Assembly (NCBI GenBank): GCA_963736505.1
Contig: CAVTOZ010000003.1
Location: forward strand, 1,426,001 to 1,490,000
Reading direction: 5' to 3'
Length of the DNA stretch: 64,000 nucleotides
Source of the DNA: Solirubrobacter sp963736505
GTDB lineage: Bacteria; Actinomycetota; Thermoleophilia; Solirubrobacterales; Solirubrobacteraceae
Shown here: positions 63,191-64,000 of the stretch, in pieces
Layout of the letters: each line of letters starts with the position of its first letter
Numbering within the stretch: the stretch's first letter is position 1
The notes under the pieces: generated by a model
Databases searched by the model: none
Told to the model about the DNA's origin: nothing
The model's input: the letters and a program-made list of their open reading frames with translations, nothing else
Made by a program: the position numbers and the translations under genes

Positions 63191-64000
63191 GCCGCGCCGA
63201 CCGCGTGTCGAAGCGGGCGTCCGCGCGCGGGCTCGACGCGCTGCTGGTCACCGACCCGATCAACCTGCGCTACGTCACCGGCTTCACCGGGTCCAACGGG
63301 CTCGCCGTCGTCGGCGACGGCATCCGCCGCTTCGTGACCGACTTCCGCTACGTCGAGCAGGCCAAGCTCGAGGTGCCCGACTTCGATCGCGAGCTGGCCG
63401 CGACGAACCTCTACGACGCGCTCGGCTTCACGCGCGGCGTGCTCGGGTTCGACGACGCCTCGATGCCCGTCCGCACGCACGCGCAGCTGCTCGAGAAGCT
63501 GCCCGAGGGCGTGGAGCTCGTCGCGGCGGCGGGGATCGTCGAGGAGGAGCGCGCGATCAAGGAGCCGGGCGAGATCGAGCGGATCGCCGCCTCCGCCGCG
63601 ATCGTCGACGACATCTACGGCTGGATCCTCGAGCGCGGGCTGGTGGGCCGCACCGAGCGCGACGTCGCGGTCGCGCTCGAGCACGAGATGCGGCTGCGCG
63701 GCGCCTCCGGGCCCAGCTTCGGGTCGATCGTGGCGTCGGGGGAGAACGGCGCGCTGCCGCACGCGCAGCCGCGCGACGTCGAGATCGGCCGCGACACGCT
63801 GGTCACGATCGACATCGGCGCGCGGCTGGACGGCTACTGCTCCGACTGCACGCGCACGTACGCCACCGGGCCGCTGCCGGACGACCTCGCGGAGGCCTAC
63901 GACCTCGTCCTGCGCGCGCAGCTGGCGTCGCTCGCCGCGGTCGCGCCCGGCCCGACGGGGCACGAGATCGACGCCGTCGCGCGCGACATCATCGCCGCCG
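63187..64000 (+). CDS. M24 Xaa-Pro aminopeptidase (partial)
   Basis: Starts at GTG 63187, overlapping the aroQ stop by four bases, and runs past the window end; at least 271 residues are present. N-terminal creatinase-type domain (LDALLVTDPINLRYVTGFTG, FVTDFRYVEQA) and start of the pita-bread domain: IKEPGEIERIAASAAIVDD, FGSIVASGENGALPHA with a conserved histidine, and DIGARLDGYCSDCTRTY with the first two metal-ligand aspartates. It trims X-Pro dipeptides; in many bacteria pepQ lies next to aroQ and efp. Confidence 0.93.
   Translation, partial: MSRADRVSKRASARGLDALLVTDPINLRYVTGFTGSNGLAVVGDGIRRFVTDFRYVEQAKLEVPDFDRELAATNLYDALGFTRGVLGFDDASMPVRTHAQLLEKLPEGVELVAAAGIVEEERAIKEPGEIERIAASAAIVDDIYGWILERGLVGRTERDVAVALEHEMRLRGASGPSFGSIVASGENGALPHAQPRDVEIGRDTLVTIDIGARLDGYCSDCTRTYATGPLPDDLAEAYDLVLRAQLASLAAVAPGPTGHEIDAVARDIIAA

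Overview
The window is high-GC DNA with many GTG starts and 1-4 base stop/start overlaps. The gene set is a RecBCD cluster, a fused AroK-AroB, Gram-positive style type IV pilus genes without a secretin, a DUF2277 gene and many secreted proteins. Together these suggest an actinobacterium of the Thermoleophilia/Solirubrobacterales kind (inference from gene content, not from a marker gene). No rRNA, tRNA or CRISPR array was seen.

Region 1 (1-13.8 kb) is an accessory island. On the minus strand it starts with a three-gene translationally coupled cassette built around a frameshifted DDE transposase-like gene. Next comes a divergent XRE regulator / PD-(D/E)XK-type nuclease operon with a palindromic operator candidate. 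A sigma-70-like factor with a 31-residue membrane peptide follows, then a TIR protein. A CBASS-type pair (SLATT two-helix effector, frameshifted here, plus CD-NTase) lies inside a 3.1 kb segment bounded by a 34-bp near-perfect direct repeat. Two overlapping genes made of homing-endonuclease-associated repeats close the island. A triplicated 14-bp motif marks its right edge.

Region 2 (13.8-36 kb) is mostly exported and surface functions: a matrixin/snapalysin-like metalloprotease, a DUF4143-type ATPase, an alpha/beta hydrolase, a PQQ-like beta-propeller membrane protein, an NlpC/P60 hydrolase, two tandem GH78-like rhamnosidases and a 1479-residue sedolisin-type protease. The rhamnosidases and the protease share one C-terminal domain of about 110 residues. 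A phytase-like esterase/GDPD hybrid and a three-gene operon with an eCIS-effector-like N-terminus follow.

Region 3 (36-50.4 kb) is housekeeping: recC-recB-recD, an Fe(II)/2OG-type oxygenase, DUF2277, small proteins, a GNAT acetyltransferase and a GAF/PAS/PP2C SpoIIE-type phosphatase.

Region 4 (50.4-60 kb) is a type IV pilus locus (pilin, three minor-pilin-like genes, second pilin, pilM, pilD, pilN, pilO and a pilP-position gene). Each of its four transcription units starts with a sigma-28 (FliA/WhiG) type promoter with an invariant 16-nt spacer. Two of these place the transcription start on or next to a GTG codon (leaderless pilM and pilN). The second pilin also carries a well-formed cyclic-di-GMP-I (GEMM-I) riboswitch in its leader. 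A flagellar/sporulation-type sigma factor and c-di-GMP together controlling pilin is the most interesting regulatory system in the window.

Region 5 (60-64 kb) is an overlapping shikimate operon, aroC - aroK/aroB fusion - aroQ, followed by an M24 Xaa-Pro peptidase cut by the window end.
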